A stretch of DNA of 64,000 bases from Cellulomonas telluris (GCF_004886325.1 NZ_QXFN01000004.1:62001-126000); one strand, 5' to 3'; counted from the stretch's first letter, positions 7,158 through 16,760 are shown. Numbers and translations are program-made. The notes: a model not told the origin generated them from the letters alone.

Positions 7158-8017
7158 GGTCACGTTCGAGGCCACCGGGACGCGGTGGACGCTGCTCACG
7201 CCGCGACCCCTGCCCGACCGGCTGCTGCTGCGCGTGCGCGAGGTGGTCGAGGCGTACGAGGCGGTCTGGTCCCGGTTCCGGCCGGACTCCGTGGTCAGCC
7301 GCGTCGCACGTGCCGGCGGCACCCACGTGCTCCCGCCGCACGCGGCGGACCTGCTGGACCTGTACGACGCGCTCGGCGTGCTCACGGACGGGGCGGTCAG
7401 CCCCCTCGTCGGGCGCTCGCTCGAGCGGCTGGGCTACGACGCGGCGCTGAGCCTGCGCCACCCGCGGCGCGCCGGTGCCCGCCCCGCCCGGGGACGTGCT
7501 CGGACTCACGGGCTGCGTCGTCACCGCGCGGACGCCGGTGCTGCTGGACGTCGGGGCCGCGGGCAAGGGGCAGCTCGTGGACCTGGTCGCCGCGGAGCTC
7601 GGCCGCGCCGGCGTCGACGAGTACGTCGTCGGCGCCGGCGGCGACATGGTGCACCGCGGCGTCGACCCGCTGCGCGTCGGGCTGCAGGTGCCGGGGGACC
7701 CCGGGCGCGTCCTGGGCGTGGTCGAGCTGCGCGACGGCGCGCTCTGCGCGTCCGCCGTGGACCGGCGCGCCTGGGGGGACGGGCTGCACCACGTCCTCGA
7801 CGCGCGCACCGGCCTGCCGACGCGCGACGTCGTCGCGACCTGGGCGCTGGCACCGGACGCGATGCTGGCCGACGGCCTCGCCACCGCCCTGTTCTTCGCC
7901 GACCCGGGTCGGCTGCGGGCCGCGTACCCGTACCCCCTCGTGCGTGTGCACGCCGACGGTCGGGCGACGTGGTCGCCCGACCTGCCGGGGGAGCTGTTCG
8001 TCCGGACCGGCGGCTAG
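7147..8017 (+). pseudogene. apbE: ApbE FMN transferase, interrupted by a frameshift
   Basis: ApbE attaches FMN from FAD to Thr/Ser of exported or membrane proteins. The N-terminal third lies in one frame from ATG 7147 (VEAYEAVWSRFRPDSVVSRV, up to LGYDAALSLR near 7458). The rest continues in the +1 frame (TRGAPVPAPPGDVLGLTG onward) to the stop at 8017. It carries the FAD/Mg-binding LLDVGAAGKGQLVD, VVGAGGDMVHRG and the late DAMLADGLATALFF. Both halves look fully conserved, so the break near 7456-7465 is a recent one-base event, a sequencing error or programmed shifting. Reading straight on would give a 298-residue protein with a scrambled C-terminus. Its partners are the two genes upstream. Confidence 0.82.
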
Positions 8018-8029
8018 GGCCGCCCGGCG

Positions 8030-9274
8030 TCAGACCGACGTGACGAGCAGCGCGACGTTGTGGCCGCCGAAGCCGAACGAGTTGTTGATGGCCGCGACCT
8101 GCCCGTCGGGCAGCGTGCGCGGCTTGTCGCGCACGAGGTCGAGCACGAGCTCGGGGTCGGGGTCCTCGACGTTGATCGTCGGCGGGGCCTGCCGCTCGTG
8201 GAGCGCCAGGACGGCGAAGATCGTCTCGAGCGCGCCGGCGCCGCCGAGCAGGTGCCCGGTCATCGACTTGGTCGCCGACAGCGCGACGTGGTCGGCGTCG
8301 GAGCCGAGGACGCCGCGGATGCTGCGCGCCTCGATGAGGTCGCCCACCACGGTCGACGTCGCGTGCGCGTTGACGTGGTGCACGTCGGCCGCGGCCACGC
8401 CCGAGTCGGCCAGCGCGGCCTGCATGGCGCGGATCTGGCCGTCGCCCGACGGCTCCGGCGACGTGATGTGGTAGCCGTCGGCGGACAGGCCGACGCCGGC
8501 GATGCGCGCGTACACGCGGGCGCCGCGGGCGCGGGCGTGCTCGGCGCTCTCGAGCACGACGATGCCGGCGCCCTCACCGAGGACGAAGCCGTCGCGGGCC
8601 GTGTCGTAGGGCCGCGAGGCGGCCGTCGGGTCGTCGTTGCGGGTCGAGAGCGTGCGGGACGCCGCGAAGGCCGCGACCGGCATCGGGTGGATCGCCGCCT
8701 CGGTGCCGCCGGCGACGACGACGTCGGCCCGGCCCGAGCGGATCATGTCGACCGCGTAGCCGATGGCCTCGGCGCCGGAGGCGCAGGCCGAGACGAGCGC
8801 GTGCGCACCGGCGCGGGCACCGAGCTCGAGGGACACGTACGCCACGGGGGAGTTCGGCATGAGCATGGGCACGGTCATCGGCAGGACGCGCCGGCCACCC
8901 TTCTCACGCAGCGTGTCCCACGCGTCGAGGGTGGTCCAGATGCCGCCGATGCCGGACGACACGACCGCGCCGAGGCGGTCGCCGTCGACCTCGGGGGAGC
9001 CCGCGTCCTTCCACGCCTCGCGGGTCGCGATGACCGCGTACTGCGCGGAGGGGTCCATGCGCTTGAGCTCGGGGCGCGGCAGCACCTGGTCGGGTGCGAC
9101 GCGCAGCTGGGCGGCGAAGGTGACCGGGATGTCGTAGCGCTCGGCCCAGTCGTTCTCGAGGGTGCGCGCACCCGACTCGCCCGCCAGGGCTGCCTGCCAC
9201 GTGGACGGGACGTCGCCGCCGAGCGGCGTGGTCGCGCCCAGGCCGGTGACGACGACCTCGGGGACGGTGCTCAT
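8030..9274 (-). CDS. fabF: 3-oxoacyl-ACP synthase II (KAS II)
   Basis: FabF condenses malonyl-ACP with the growing acyl-ACP chain in type II fatty acid synthesis. The 414-residue protein has the thiolase-fold catalytic triad: Cys in SACASGAEA (near residue 167), His in NAHATST (near 303) and His in MTGHLLGG (near 340). The Gly-rich FGFGGHN is near the C-terminus. GAGGAG precedes ATG 9274. It is the last gene of fabD-fabH-acpP-fabF, separated from acpP by a strong hairpin. The order matches the Streptomyces fab operon. The gene faces apbE convergently with a 12-base gap. Confidence 0.95.
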   Translation of the reverse strand: MSTVPEVVVTGLGATTPLGGDVPSTWQAALAGESGARTLENDWAERYDIPVTFAAQLRVAPDQVLPRPELKRMDPSAQYAVIATREAWKDAGSPEVDGDRLGAVVSSGIGGIWTTLDAWDTLREKGGRRVLPMTVPMLMPNSPVAYVSLELGARAGAHALVSACASGAEAIGYAVDMIRSGRADVVVAGGTEAAIHPMPVAAFAASRTLSTRNDDPTAASRPYDTARDGFVLGEGAGIVVLESAEHARARGARVYARIAGVGLSADGYHITSPEPSGDGQIRAMQAALADSGVAAADVHHVNAHATSTVVGDLIEARSIRGVLGSDADHVALSATKSMTGHLLGGAGALETIFAVLALHERQAPPTINVEDPDPELVLDLVRDKPRTLPDGQVAAINNSFGFGGHNVALLVTSV

Positions 9275-9299
9275 GGGTGCTCCTCGGGTGGTGTGCGGT

Positions 9300-9329
9300 G
9301 CGGCGGGGCGACGTGCGTCGCCCCGCCGC
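9300..9329 (-). promoter_or_regulatory. Intercistronic hairpin between acpP and fabF
   Basis: A perfect 13-bp stem (9300-9312 with 9317-9329) and a 4-base loop fill the short gap between the acpP stop and the fabF start. It may terminate part of the transcripts or protect the acpP 3' end. Either would yield more acpP than fabF mRNA, which suits the high demand for acyl carrier protein. Confidence 0.7.
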
Positions 9330-9344
9330 GCGTGCGTGGGGCCG

Positions 9345-9596
9345 TCAGGCCGCCTGGGCGCCGTTGATGAAGCTCACCGCGTCGCCGACCGTCGTGAGGT
9401 TCTTGACCTCGTCGTCGGGGATGCGGACGTCGAACTTCTCCTCGGCGAGGGTGACGATCGTCATCATCGACAGCGAGTCGATGTCCAGGTCGTCGGTGAA
9501 GGACTTCTCGGGCAGGACGGAGTCGGCCGGCAGGCCCGTCTCCTCGCTGACGATCTCGGCCAGGCCGGCCAGGATCTCCTGCTCGCTGTACGCCAT
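9345..9596 (-). CDS. acpP: Acyl carrier protein
   Basis: This is an 83-residue acidic protein. The DLDIDSLSM motif (Ser near residue 41) is the 4'-phosphopantetheine attachment site, so it carries the growing acyl chain between FabD, FabH and FabF. The flanking helices (EILAGLAEIVSEETG and DEVKNLTTVGDAVSFI) have the normal ACP pattern. A GAGGAG site lies six bases before the ATG. Its place between fabH and fabF identifies it as the fatty-acid rather than a polyketide carrier. Confidence 0.95.
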   Translation of the reverse strand: MAYSEQEILAGLAEIVSEETGLPADSVLPEKSFTDDLDIDSLSMMTIVTLAEEKFDVRIPDDEVKNLTTVGDAVSFINGAQAA

Positions 9597-9682
9597 CGAT
9601 GTCTCCTCGTGTCGGGTGGTGCTCGGACGAAACGTGCTGACGGTACCCGGGGCGTCCTGCGCCCCCGCTCCGCGGCACGGGC

Positions 9683-10687
9683 TCAGGGCAGGACGACGAC
9701 CTGCGCGGCGTAGACGAGGCCGGCGCCGAAGCCGATCTGCAGCGCGAGCGCACCCGAGGGCACCTGCCCCTCGCGCAGGAGCCGCTCGGTGGCCAGCGGG
9801 ATCGACGCCGCCGACGTGTTGCCGGTGTCCGCGATGTCACGGCCGACCACGACCGACTCGGGCAGCTTCAGCTGCTTGATCATCTGGTCGATGATCCGCA
9901 TGTTCGCCTGGTGGGGGATGAACGCCTCGATGTCGTCGGCGGTCACGCCCGCCGCGTCCATCGCCTTCTGCGCGACCGGCGCCATCTGCCACACGGCCCA
10001 CTTGAAGACGCTCTGCCCCTCCTGGCGCAGCGTGGGCCACCCCAGGCCCTCGTCGCGCGTGGCGAGCCACGAGTGCGTCTGCCGGATCGCCTGCGCCTGG
10101 CCGCCGTCGGAGCCCCACACGGTCGGGCCGATGCCCGGCGTGTCGCTGGGGCCGACCACGACGGCGCCCGCGCCGTCGCCGAGCAGGAAGGAGATGGTGC
10201 GGTCGGTCGGGTCGACGAAGTCGCTCATCTTCTCGGCGCCGATGACGAGCACGTGGCGGGCCGTGCCCGCGCGCACGAGCGCGTCCGCCTGGCCGATGCC
10301 GTAGCAGTAGCCGGCGCAGGCGGCCGAGATGTCGAACGCCGCGGCGGGGGTCGCGCCGATGCGGTCGGCGACGATCGCGGCGCCGGCCGGCGTCTGGTGG
10401 AAGTACGTGACGGTCGACAGGATCACCGCGTCGATGTCGGCACCCGTCAGGCCGGCGTTCTCGAGCGCCGCCCGCGCGGCTCCCTCGGCGAGGTCGAGGA
10501 CGTCCGTCTCGGCGCCGGCGCGGCGGCGGGTGACGATGCCGGTGCGCTGGCGGATCCACTCGTCCGAGGAGTCGATGGGCCCGACCAGGTCGTCGTTGGG
10601 CACGACGCGCTCGCCACGGACACCGCCGATCCCGAGGATGCGGGTGTGGGCGGGGCCGGTGGACTGCGTCAGGGTCGGACGGGTCAC
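9683..10687 (-). CDS. fabH: 3-oxoacyl-ACP synthase III (KAS III)
   Basis: FabH starts fatty acid synthesis by condensing acetyl- or branched acyl-CoA with malonyl-ACP. The 334-residue protein shows the catalytic Cys in ISAACAGYCYG (near residue 122), His in FIPHQANMRI (near 257) and Asn in ADTGNTSAAS (near 287). The GTG start at 10687 overlaps the fabD stop by four bases (GTGA), which means translational coupling. The longer open frame to 10897 runs inside fabD and lacks family similarity, so I rejected it. In actinobacteria this enzyme usually prefers branched primers, but that cannot be read here. Confidence 0.95.
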   Translation of the reverse strand: MTRPTLTQSTGPAHTRILGIGGVRGERVVPNDDLVGPIDSSDEWIRQRTGIVTRRRAGAETDVLDLAEGAARAALENAGLTGADIDAVILSTVTYFHQTPAGAAIVADRIGATPAAAFDISAACAGYCYGIGQADALVRAGTARHVLVIGAEKMSDFVDPTDRTISFLLGDGAGAVVVGPSDTPGIGPTVWGSDGGQAQAIRQTHSWLATRDEGLGWPTLRQEGQSVFKWAVWQMAPVAQKAMDAAGVTADDIEAFIPHQANMRIIDQMIKQLKLPESVVVGRDIADTGNTSAASIPLATERLLREGQVPSGALALQIGFGAGLVYAAQVVVLP

Positions 10688-11682
10688 GACGTGCTCTCCT
10701 GCGTGGTCGAGGGGGACGGCTGCGCGCCGCCGGCGTGGCGGCGCACGAGATCGCGCGCCGCGTCGAGGTCGGCGGGCGACTTCAGCGCCACGGTCTCGAC
10801 CCCTGGCAGCGTACGCCGGGCGAGACCGGTGAGGACCCCGCCGGGGGCGACCTCGAGCAGGGCGGTCACGCCGAGGTCGAGCAGCGTGCTCTGGCACAGG
10901 TCCCAGCGGACGGGGCGGGCGACCTGCGCGACGACGCGCGCGAGCGCGTCCGCGCCGTCGGCGACCGCGGCACCGTCCGCGTTGCCGAGCAGCGTCACGG
11001 CGGGGTCACGCGGTGCGACGCGCGCGGCGGCGGCCGCCAGCTCGTCGACCGCGGGCGCCATGTGCTCGGTGTGGAACGCGCCGGCGACCTGCAGCGGCAC
11101 CACGCGCGCCCGGGTCGGCGGCTCCGCGGCGAGCGCCGCCAGGGCGTCCAGCGTGCCCGCCGCGACCACCTGGCCGCCCCCGTTGACGTTCGCGGGCACG
11201 AGCCCCAGCGCGGACAGCCGTGCCAGGACCTCGTCCGGGTCCCCGCCGAGCACGGCGCTCATGCCCGTGGGCGTCGCCGCGGCGGCCCGGGCCATGGCGG
11301 CACCGCGCACGGCGACGAGGGCGAGCGCGTCGTCGTCGCTCAGCACGCCCGCGACCGCCGCGGCCGCGAGCTCGCCGACCGAGTGCCCGGCGGCCACGTC
11401 GACGCGGCCCGGGACGACCTGCGCCAGGTCGGTGCCGAGCGGGGCGTCGAGCACCGCGCGCAGGCTCGCGAGCGCCGTGGCGACCAGGAGCGGCTGCGCG
11501 ACCGCGGTGTCGCGGATGGTGTCCGCGTCCGACGTGGTGCCGTGGGCGGTCAGGTCCGCGCCCGTGACCTCGCCGGCGTGCGCGAGGACGTCCGCGAACC
11601 CGTCGACCTCGAGCCAGGCGGCGAGCATGCCGGGGGACTGAGCGCCCTGACCAGGGCAGGCGACGACGAGCACGGGCACCAC
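10684..11682 (-). CDS. fabD: Malonyl-CoA:ACP transacylase
   Basis: FabD loads malonyl groups from malonyl-CoA onto ACP. The 332-residue protein has the oxyanion-hole motif CPGQGAQSPGM near its start, the nucleophile Ser in AAGHSVGELAAA (near residue 95) and the active-site His in GAFHTEHM (near 200). I chose the first of two adjacent GTG codons (11682), with GGGA a few bases upstream; a start three bases later is equally possible. It is the first gene of the fab operon and follows fasR after a gap of about 100 bases that holds an imperfect palindrome. Confidence 0.92.
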   Translation of the reverse strand: MVPVLVVACPGQGAQSPGMLAAWLEVDGFADVLAHAGEVTGADLTAHGTTSDADTIRDTAVAQPLLVATALASLRAVLDAPLGTDLAQVVPGRVDVAAGHSVGELAAAAVAGVLSDDDALALVAVRGAAMARAAAATPTGMSAVLGGDPDEVLARLSALGLVPANVNGGGQVVAAGTLDALAALAAEPPTRARVVPLQVAGAFHTEHMAPAVDELAAAAARVAPRDPAVTLLGNADGAAVADGADALARVVAQVARPVRWDLCQSTLLDLGVTALLEVAPGGVLTGLARRTLPGVETVALKSPADLDAARDLVRRHAGGAQPSPSTTQESTS

Positions 11683-11739
11683 TGTGCCGTCCCGCCGGGC
11701 GGGCACCCGGTCACGGCTCGTACCAACCTCGTGTGCCAG

Positions 11740-11761
11740 CCTTGTTGCACCTGTACAAAGG
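11740..11761 (-). promoter_or_regulatory. Imperfect palindrome upstream of fabD, candidate FasR operator
   Basis: A 22-base inverted repeat with arms CCTTGTTGCA and TGTACAAAGG (14 of 22 positions symmetric) lies 58-79 bases before the fabD start and after the fasR stop. On the reverse strand TTGTAC inside it could serve as a -35 element. Its position suggests the operator or activator site of the fab operon; the binding protein is inferred, not seen. Confidence 0.45.
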
Positions 11762-11780
11762 GTCGGGCCGGCCGGGACGG

Positions 11781-13103
11781 TCAGTCGCGCGCGGTGTCGA
11801 GGCGTCCGACGGCGAGCGCGGTCTGCAGGACGTACGACTCGCGGGCGTCGAGGGGGTCCCACCCCGTCACGTCGGCGACGCGGCGCAGCCGGTAGCGGAC
11901 CGTGTTCGGGTGGACGTACAGGGTGCGCGCCGCGGCCTCCAGCGACCGCCCCGCACCCAGGTACGCCGAGAGCGTCTCGAGCAGCGACCCCTGGCTGGCG
12001 GCGAGCGGCACGAAGGCGCGCTCGACCAGTGCGCGGCGCGCCTCGGCGTCGCCGACCAGGACGCGCTCGGGCAGCAAGTCGTCCGCGAGCACGGGCCGCG
12101 GCACCTGGTCCCAGCCCGCCGCCGCCTGCAACCCCGCGAGCGCCGCGCGCGCCGACGCCGTGCTCTCCACCAGCCCGGCGGCCGGCGGGCCGATGACGAC
12201 GGGGCCGGGCCCGAACCGCGGCAGCAGCCCCATCGCCGCGGCGCGCAGGTCGCCCTCGCCGCCGAGGAACACGACGAGGCGGTCCCCGAGGATGCCGACC
12301 AGCGCGTCGTCCGCGGCGCGGCGCGTCGCCCGGCGCAGGTCGGCGACGCGCACCTCGTCGAGGTGGGCGGCCGTCGTGCCGACGACCACCATCGTCGCCC
12401 CGCGCCCGCTCCAGCCGATCGCGGCGACGCGCGAGCGCAGCGCGTCGTCGGCGTCGCCGCGCACGAGCGCGTCGACCACCAGCGCCTCGAGCCGCGCGTC
12501 CCAGCCGCCCCGCACCTCCGCCGCCCGCGCGTACACCTCGGCCGCGGAGAAGGCCACCTCGCGCGAGTAGCGCAGCACCGCCTCGCGCAGCTCACGCTCC
12601 GCCCCGGGTGCGGCGAGCCGGTCGCTGTGCGTCTCGACGACGTCGACGACGACCCGCACGAGCTGCAGCGTGTGCTGCAGCGAGATCGACCGCGTCAGCT
12701 CCGGCGGCGCCGCGGCGAAGATCTCGCCCACGCCGTGCGGCGGTCGCGTCGGGTCGGCGAACCACGTGACGAACGCGGTGATGCCGGCCTGCGCGACGAG
12801 GTTGACCCAGGACCGGTCCTCCGCCGGCAGCGCGCGGTACCACTCGAGGTCGGCGTCCAGCCGCCGCATGGCCGCGACGGCGAGCTGCCCCGCGCCCTCG
12901 CGCACGCGGCGCTGGGTCTCGGTGCCGCCGGCCTCCGTGCTCTCACCGTTCCTGCCGGCCCCCTGGCCCGGGCGGACGGGACGCGTCCGTGGCGAGGCGG
13001 GCCGCGGCCGGGCGACCACGGGGTGCGCCCCGTCGGCGACGTCGTCGGGCACCGCGTCCGGCGTCGGCGAACCCGTGCGACCAGCCGGGGAAGGGGACGT
13101 CAT
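11781..13103 (-). CDS. fasR: FasR-type PucR-family transcriptional regulator
   Basis: This 440-residue regulator has a PucR-like C-terminal helix-turn-helix (LLETLSAYLGAGRSLEAAAR, then YVHPNTVRYRLRRV, near residues 375-415), preceded by a GGDEF-like CdaR domain. The sequence and its place directly upstream of fabD-fabH-acpP-fabF match FasR of Streptomyces, reported to activate that operon. The Pro/Ser/Arg-rich first 70 residues look disordered. I chose ATG 13103 over 13115 because TATGCT lies exactly seven bases before it, a leaderless arrangement. No ribosome binding site exists for either start. Confidence 0.85.
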   Translation of the reverse strand: MTSPSPAGRTGSPTPDAVPDDVADGAHPVVARPRPASPRTRPVRPGQGAGRNGESTEAGGTETQRRVREGAGQLAVAAMRRLDADLEWYRALPAEDRSWVNLVAQAGITAFVTWFADPTRPPHGVGEIFAAAPPELTRSISLQHTLQLVRVVVDVVETHSDRLAAPGAERELREAVLRYSREVAFSAAEVYARAAEVRGGWDARLEALVVDALVRGDADDALRSRVAAIGWSGRGATMVVVGTTAAHLDEVRVADLRRATRRAADDALVGILGDRLVVFLGGEGDLRAAAMGLLPRFGPGPVVIGPPAAGLVESTASARAALAGLQAAAGWDQVPRPVLADDLLPERVLVGDAEARRALVERAFVPLAASQGSLLETLSAYLGAGRSLEAAARTLYVHPNTVRYRLRRVADVTGWDPLDARESYVLQTALAVGRLDTARD

Positions 13104-13219
13104 GCGAGCGAGCATAGGGGCGCGGCTTGTGGGAAGTCGACAAAGCCCGTCGGGGCGCGCGGCGGCTGCGCGGACGCTCAGGACAGGTGCGGACGGGACG
13201 GAACGGATAGGGTCTCGGC

Positions 13220-13906
13220 ATGGCTCTCCTGCCTCGACTGCGCCAGCTCATGCGGCGACCGACCTCGGCCTCACGGGTCGGGGCGCGTCGTCCGACGACG
13301 GCGTCGCGCCGTGGGGACACCCTCCACGAGGACGCCCTGCGCTCGATGCTGAGCGACGACCCGAACAACGAGCGGGCGTTCCAGGCCCTCGCCGAGATCG
13401 TCCGCCGTCGCGCCGCGGAGCAGGTCCCGGAGGAGGACCCGCTGACCGCGCCGAACGTCGAGAGCGAGCGGCAGCAGGCCGCCGACCTCGCCGTGTGGTC
13501 GCTCGGTGAGGAGCTCTCGGGCAACCCACGCGCCTGGTACCCGCTCATCGAGCTCGGCCGGCTCTCGGTCCGCGACGACCACGAGGGCACCATCCGCCGG
13601 CTCACCACGGCCGCCGAGCGTGACACCTCCGGGCGAGCGCTGGTCGAGGCGCTCGCGCTGCTGTGCGACGCGGGCCTGCCGGTGGACGCCCTCAACCTGG
13701 GCGTCGGCCACTGGCGCCCCCGCGAGCACGACCCCGAGGTCGCCCGCCAGCTCGTGCGCGCCGCGATCGAGGCCGACCGCCCGCTCGACGCGAAGCAGCA
13801 CCTGGCCTCTCTCGACCTGTACCCCGACCAGCGGGCGATCGCGGACCTGCGCGCCGAGCTGGCGCGGCAGGTCGCCCAGGCGGAGCAGTCGATCCCCGGC
13901 ACCTGA
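13220..13906 (+). CDS. TPR-like conserved hypothetical protein
   Basis: This 228-residue protein starts at ATG 13220, six bases after a TAGGGT -10 element, so it is probably leaderless and shares a divergent promoter region with fasR. The first 30 residues are basic and Arg-rich. The rest is helical and built of loosely repeated helix pairs (LRSMLSDDPNNERAFQALAE, NPRAWYPLIELGRLSV, DAKQHLASLDLYPDQRAIAD), suggesting tetratricopeptide-like repeats. There is no membrane segment. It is conserved in this position in related actinobacteria as far as I recall; function is unknown. Confidence 0.75.
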   Translation: MALLPRLRQLMRRPTSASRVGARRPTTASRRGDTLHEDALRSMLSDDPNNERAFQALAEIVRRRAAEQVPEEDPLTAPNVESERQQAADLAVWSLGEELSGNPRAWYPLIELGRLSVRDDHEGTIRRLTTAAERDTSGRALVEALALLCDAGLPVDALNLGVGHWRPREHDPEVARQLVRAAIEADRPLDAKQHLASLDLYPDQRAIADLRAELARQVAQAEQSIPGT

Positions 13907-13946
13907 CGTACGGCGCGGCGGTCCCGGCGCGCTCACCCCGGACGCC

Positions 13947-13987
13947 ACGAGCGGGCGGTCCCCGGTCTCCCGGGGCCGCCCGCTCGT
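13947..13987. terminator. Bidirectional terminator between converging genes
   Basis: A 12-bp perfect outer stem (13947-13958 with 13976-13987) extends inward with more GC pairs. It lies between the TPR-like gene and the 3' end of aceE and can serve both strands. Confidence 0.8.
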
Positions 13988-14012
13988 CGCGTTCAGCGCT
14001 GGCCGCGACCCG

Positions 14013-16760
14013 TCAGGAGTCGCCGCCCGTGTTGCCGGACGTGCCGGCCGTGACGTCGTGCAGCCGGTAGCGCTCGATCGCCTGCGCCGGCAGGGACGCG
14101 TCGACCTTGCCCTCGAGCACGAGCTGCTGGAGCACGCGCACCGCGGTCGACGGGCCGTCGATCTTGAAGTGCCGGCGGGCCGCCGCGCGGGTGTCGGAGA
14201 AGCCGAAGCCGTCCGCGCCGAGCGTGGCGTAGCGGCCCGGGACCCACGCGCGCACCTGGTCGGCGACGAGGTGGTCGTAGTCCGTCGTGGCGACGAACGG
14301 CCCCTCGGCGCCCTGGAGCTTCGCCGTGAGGTACGGCGCGCGCGGCTCCTCGCCCGGGTGCAGGAACGCGTGCTGCTCGGCGGCCAGGGCGTCGCGGCGC
14401 AGCTCGTTCCAGCTGGTGACCGACCACACCGCGGCGCGCACGCCCCAGTCCTCGGCGAGGAGCTTCTGCGCCTCGAGCGCCCACGGCACCCCGACGCCGG
14501 ACGCGAGGATCTGGGCCCGCGGCCCGTCGCCCTCGGCGGGGGCGATGAGGTGGATGCCCTTGAGGATGCCCTCGACGTCCACGTCCTCCGGCTCCGCCGG
14601 CTGGACCATCGGCTCGTTGTAGACCGTCAGGTAGTAGATGACGTTCTGGTCGCGGCCGTCGGACCCGTCGCCGTACATGCGCTCGATGCCGTCGCGGACG
14701 ATGTGCCGGATCTCGTACCCGTAGGCCGGGTCGTAGTGCACGACGTGCGGCATGGTGCCCGCGAGGAGCGGCGAGTGCCCGTCGGCGTGCTGCAGGCCCT
14801 CGCCGGTCAGGGTGGTGCGGCCGGCGGTGGCGCCGATGAGGAACCCGCGCGCCATCTGGTCGCCGGCGGCCCAGAACTGGTCGCCCGTCCGCTGGAACCC
14901 GAACATCGAGTAGTAGAAGTAGAACGGGATCAGCGGCTCGCCGTGCGTCGCGTACGACGTTCCGACGGCCTGGAACGCGGCGGCCGACCCGGCCTCGTTG
15001 ATGCCGGTGTGCATGATCTGCCCGGCCTCGCTCTCCTTGTAGGAGAGCATCAGCGCGCGGTCGACGGCCATGTAGTTCTGGCCGTTGGTGTTGAAGATCT
15101 TCGCGCTCGGGAAGATCGAGTCGAGCCCGAAGGTGCGCGCCTCGTCCGGGATGATCGGCACCAGGCGGTGGCCGAACTCCTTGTCCTTCAGCAGGTCCTT
15201 GAACAGGCGCACGAGCGCCATCGTCGAGGCGACCTCCTGCGTGCCCGAGCCCTTGGCCAGACCCTCGTACAGCTTCGGCTCGGGGAGCTTGACCGGCGTG
15301 TGCGCGGTCCGGCGCTCCGGCACGAAGCCGCCGAGCTGGCGGCGGCGCTCGAGCATGTACTGGATCGCCGGGTCCTCGGGACCGGGGTTGTAGTACGGCG
15401 GCAGGTACGGGTCGGCCTCGAGCTGCTCGTCGCTGATCGGGATGTGCAGCGAGTCGCGCAGGGTCTTGAGCTCGTCGATCTTGAGCTTCTTCATCTGGTG
15501 CGTCGCGTTGCGTCCCGCGAAGCCGGAGCCGAGCCCGTAGCCCTTGATCGTGTGGGCGAGGATCACCGTCGGCTGGCCCGTGTGCTCGCGTGCGGCCTTG
15601 TAGGCGGCGTAGAGCTTGCGGTAGTCGTGGCCGCCGCGCTTGAGCGCCCAGATCTCGTCGTCCGTCATCTTCTCGACGAGCGCCTTGGTGCGCGGGTCGC
15701 GGCCGAAGAAGTGCTCACGGATGAACGCGCCGTTCTCGGCGCGGAACGTCTGGAAGTCGCCGTCCGGCGTCGAGTTCATCAGGTGCACGAGGGCGCGGTC
15801 CTTGTCCGCGTTGAGCAGGGCGTCCCACTCGCGGCCCCAGATGACCTTGATGACGTTCCAGCCGGCGCCGCGGAACTGCGCCTCGAGCTCCTGGATGATC
15901 TTGCCGTTGCCGCGGACCGGCCCGTCGAGGCGCTGCAGGTTGCAGTTCACGACGAACGTGAGGTTGTCCAGGCCCTGCTGCGCCGCGTGCTGGAGCATGC
16001 CGCGCGACTCGGGCTCGTCCATCTCGCCGTCGCCGAGGAACGCCCACACGTCCTGCTGGCTCGTGTCCTTGATGCCGCGGTTGTGCAGGTACTTGTTCGT
16101 CCACGCCTGGTAGATGGCGCCGGCAGGGCCCAGGCCCATGGACACGGTCGGGAACTCCCACAGCTGCGGCGCGAGGCGCGGGTGCGGGTACGACGGCAGG
16201 CCGCCGCCCGGGTGCGAGACCTCCTGGCGGAAGCCGTCGAGCTGCTGCTCGGTCAGCCGGCCCTCGAGCAGGGCGCGGGCGTAGACGCCGGGGGAGGCGT
16301 GACCCTGGAAGAAGACCTGGTCGCCGCCGCCCGGGTGGTCCTTGCCGCGGAAGAAGTGGTTGAGGCCGACCTCGGTCAGCGTCGCGACCGACGCGTACGA
16401 CGAGATGTGGCCGCCGACGGCGACGCCCGGACGCTGCGCGCGCGTCACCATGACGGCGGCGTTCCAGCGGATCCACGAGCGGTAGCGCCGCTCCATGACC
16501 TCGTCACCGGGGAAGTACGGCTCGTTGTGCACCGCGATGGTGTTCACGTACGGGGTGTTGAGCGACGCCGGGATCGCCACGTTCCGCTGCCGCGCGTGGC
16601 GCAGCATGCTCATGAGGACGTACCGCGCGCGCGGTCCGCCCTTCTCGTCGATCAGGCCGTCGAGCGACTCGACCCACTCACCGGTCTCCTCCGGGTCGAT
16701 GTCGGGGACCTGGCTGAGCAGGCCGCCGATGAGCGGGCCCGTCTCGTCGATGGAAGCCAC
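14013..16760 (-). CDS. aceE: Pyruvate dehydrogenase E1 component, homodimeric type
   Basis: AceE decarboxylates pyruvate with thiamine diphosphate and passes the acetyl group to the lipoyl E2. The 915-residue length fits the AceE type. The TPP/Mg motif is [12 protein letters not shown] (near residue 235), with further hallmarks [13 protein letters not shown] (near 110) and [10 protein letters not shown] (near 395). GTG 16760 is chosen because AAGGAG lies seven bases ahead and the family N-terminus begins there (ETGPLIGGL). The E2 and E3 partners sucB and lpdA lie in the last 8 kb of this window. A strong terminator follows the stop. Confidence 0.96.
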   Translation of the reverse strand: MASIDETGPLIGGLLSQVPDIDPEETGEWVESLDGLIDEKGGPRARYVLMSMLRHARQRNVAIPASLNTPYVNTIAVHNEPYFPGDEVMERRYRSWIRWNAAVMVTRAQRPGVAVGGHISSYASVATLTEVGLNHFFRGKDHPGGGDQVFFQGHASPGVYARALLEGRLTEQQLDGFRQEVSHPGGGLPSYPHPRLAPQLWEFPTVSMGLGPAGAIYQAWTNKYLHNRGIKDTSQQDVWAFLGDGEMDEPESRGMLQHAAQQGLDNLTFVVNCNLQRLDGPVRGNGKIIQELEAQFRGAGWNVIKVIWGREWDALLNADKDRALVHLMNSTPDGDFQTFRAENGAFIREHFFGRDPRTKALVEKMTDDEIWALKRGGHDYRKLYAAYKAAREHTGQPTVILAHTIKGYGLGSGFAGRNATHQMKKLKIDELKTLRDSLHIPISDEQLEADPYLPPYYNPGPEDPAIQYMLERRRQLGGFVPERRTAHTPVKLPEPKLYEGLAKGSGTQEVASTMALVRLFKDLLKDKEFGHRLVPIIPDEARTFGLDSIFPSAKIFNTNGQNYMAVDRALMLSYKESEAGQIMHTGINEAGSAAAFQAVGTSYATHGEPLIPFYFYYSMFGFQRTGDQFWAAGDQMARGFLIGATAGRTTLTGEGLQHADGHSPLLAGTMPHVVHYDPAYGYEIRHIVRDGIERMYGDGSDGRDQNVIYYLTVYNEPMVQPAEPEDVDVEGILKGIHLIAPAEGDGPRAQILASGVGVPWALEAQKLLAEDWGVRAAVWSVTSWNELRRDALAAEQHAFLHPGEEPRAPYLTAKLQGAEGPFVATTDYDHLVADQVRAWVPGRYATLGADGFGFSDTRAAARRHFKIDGPSTAVRVLQQLVLEGKVDASLPAQAIERYRLHDVTAGTSGNTGGDS

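Noticed and set aside
7147-8043. apbE region as one intact 298-residue protein
   Set aside because: The C-terminal part in that frame is Arg/Ala-rich noise, while the +1 frame holds the conserved ApbE motifs.
10688-10897. N-terminal extension of fabH
   Set aside because: It lies inside fabD in another frame and has no similarity to FabH; the GTG overlapping the fabD stop is the natural start.
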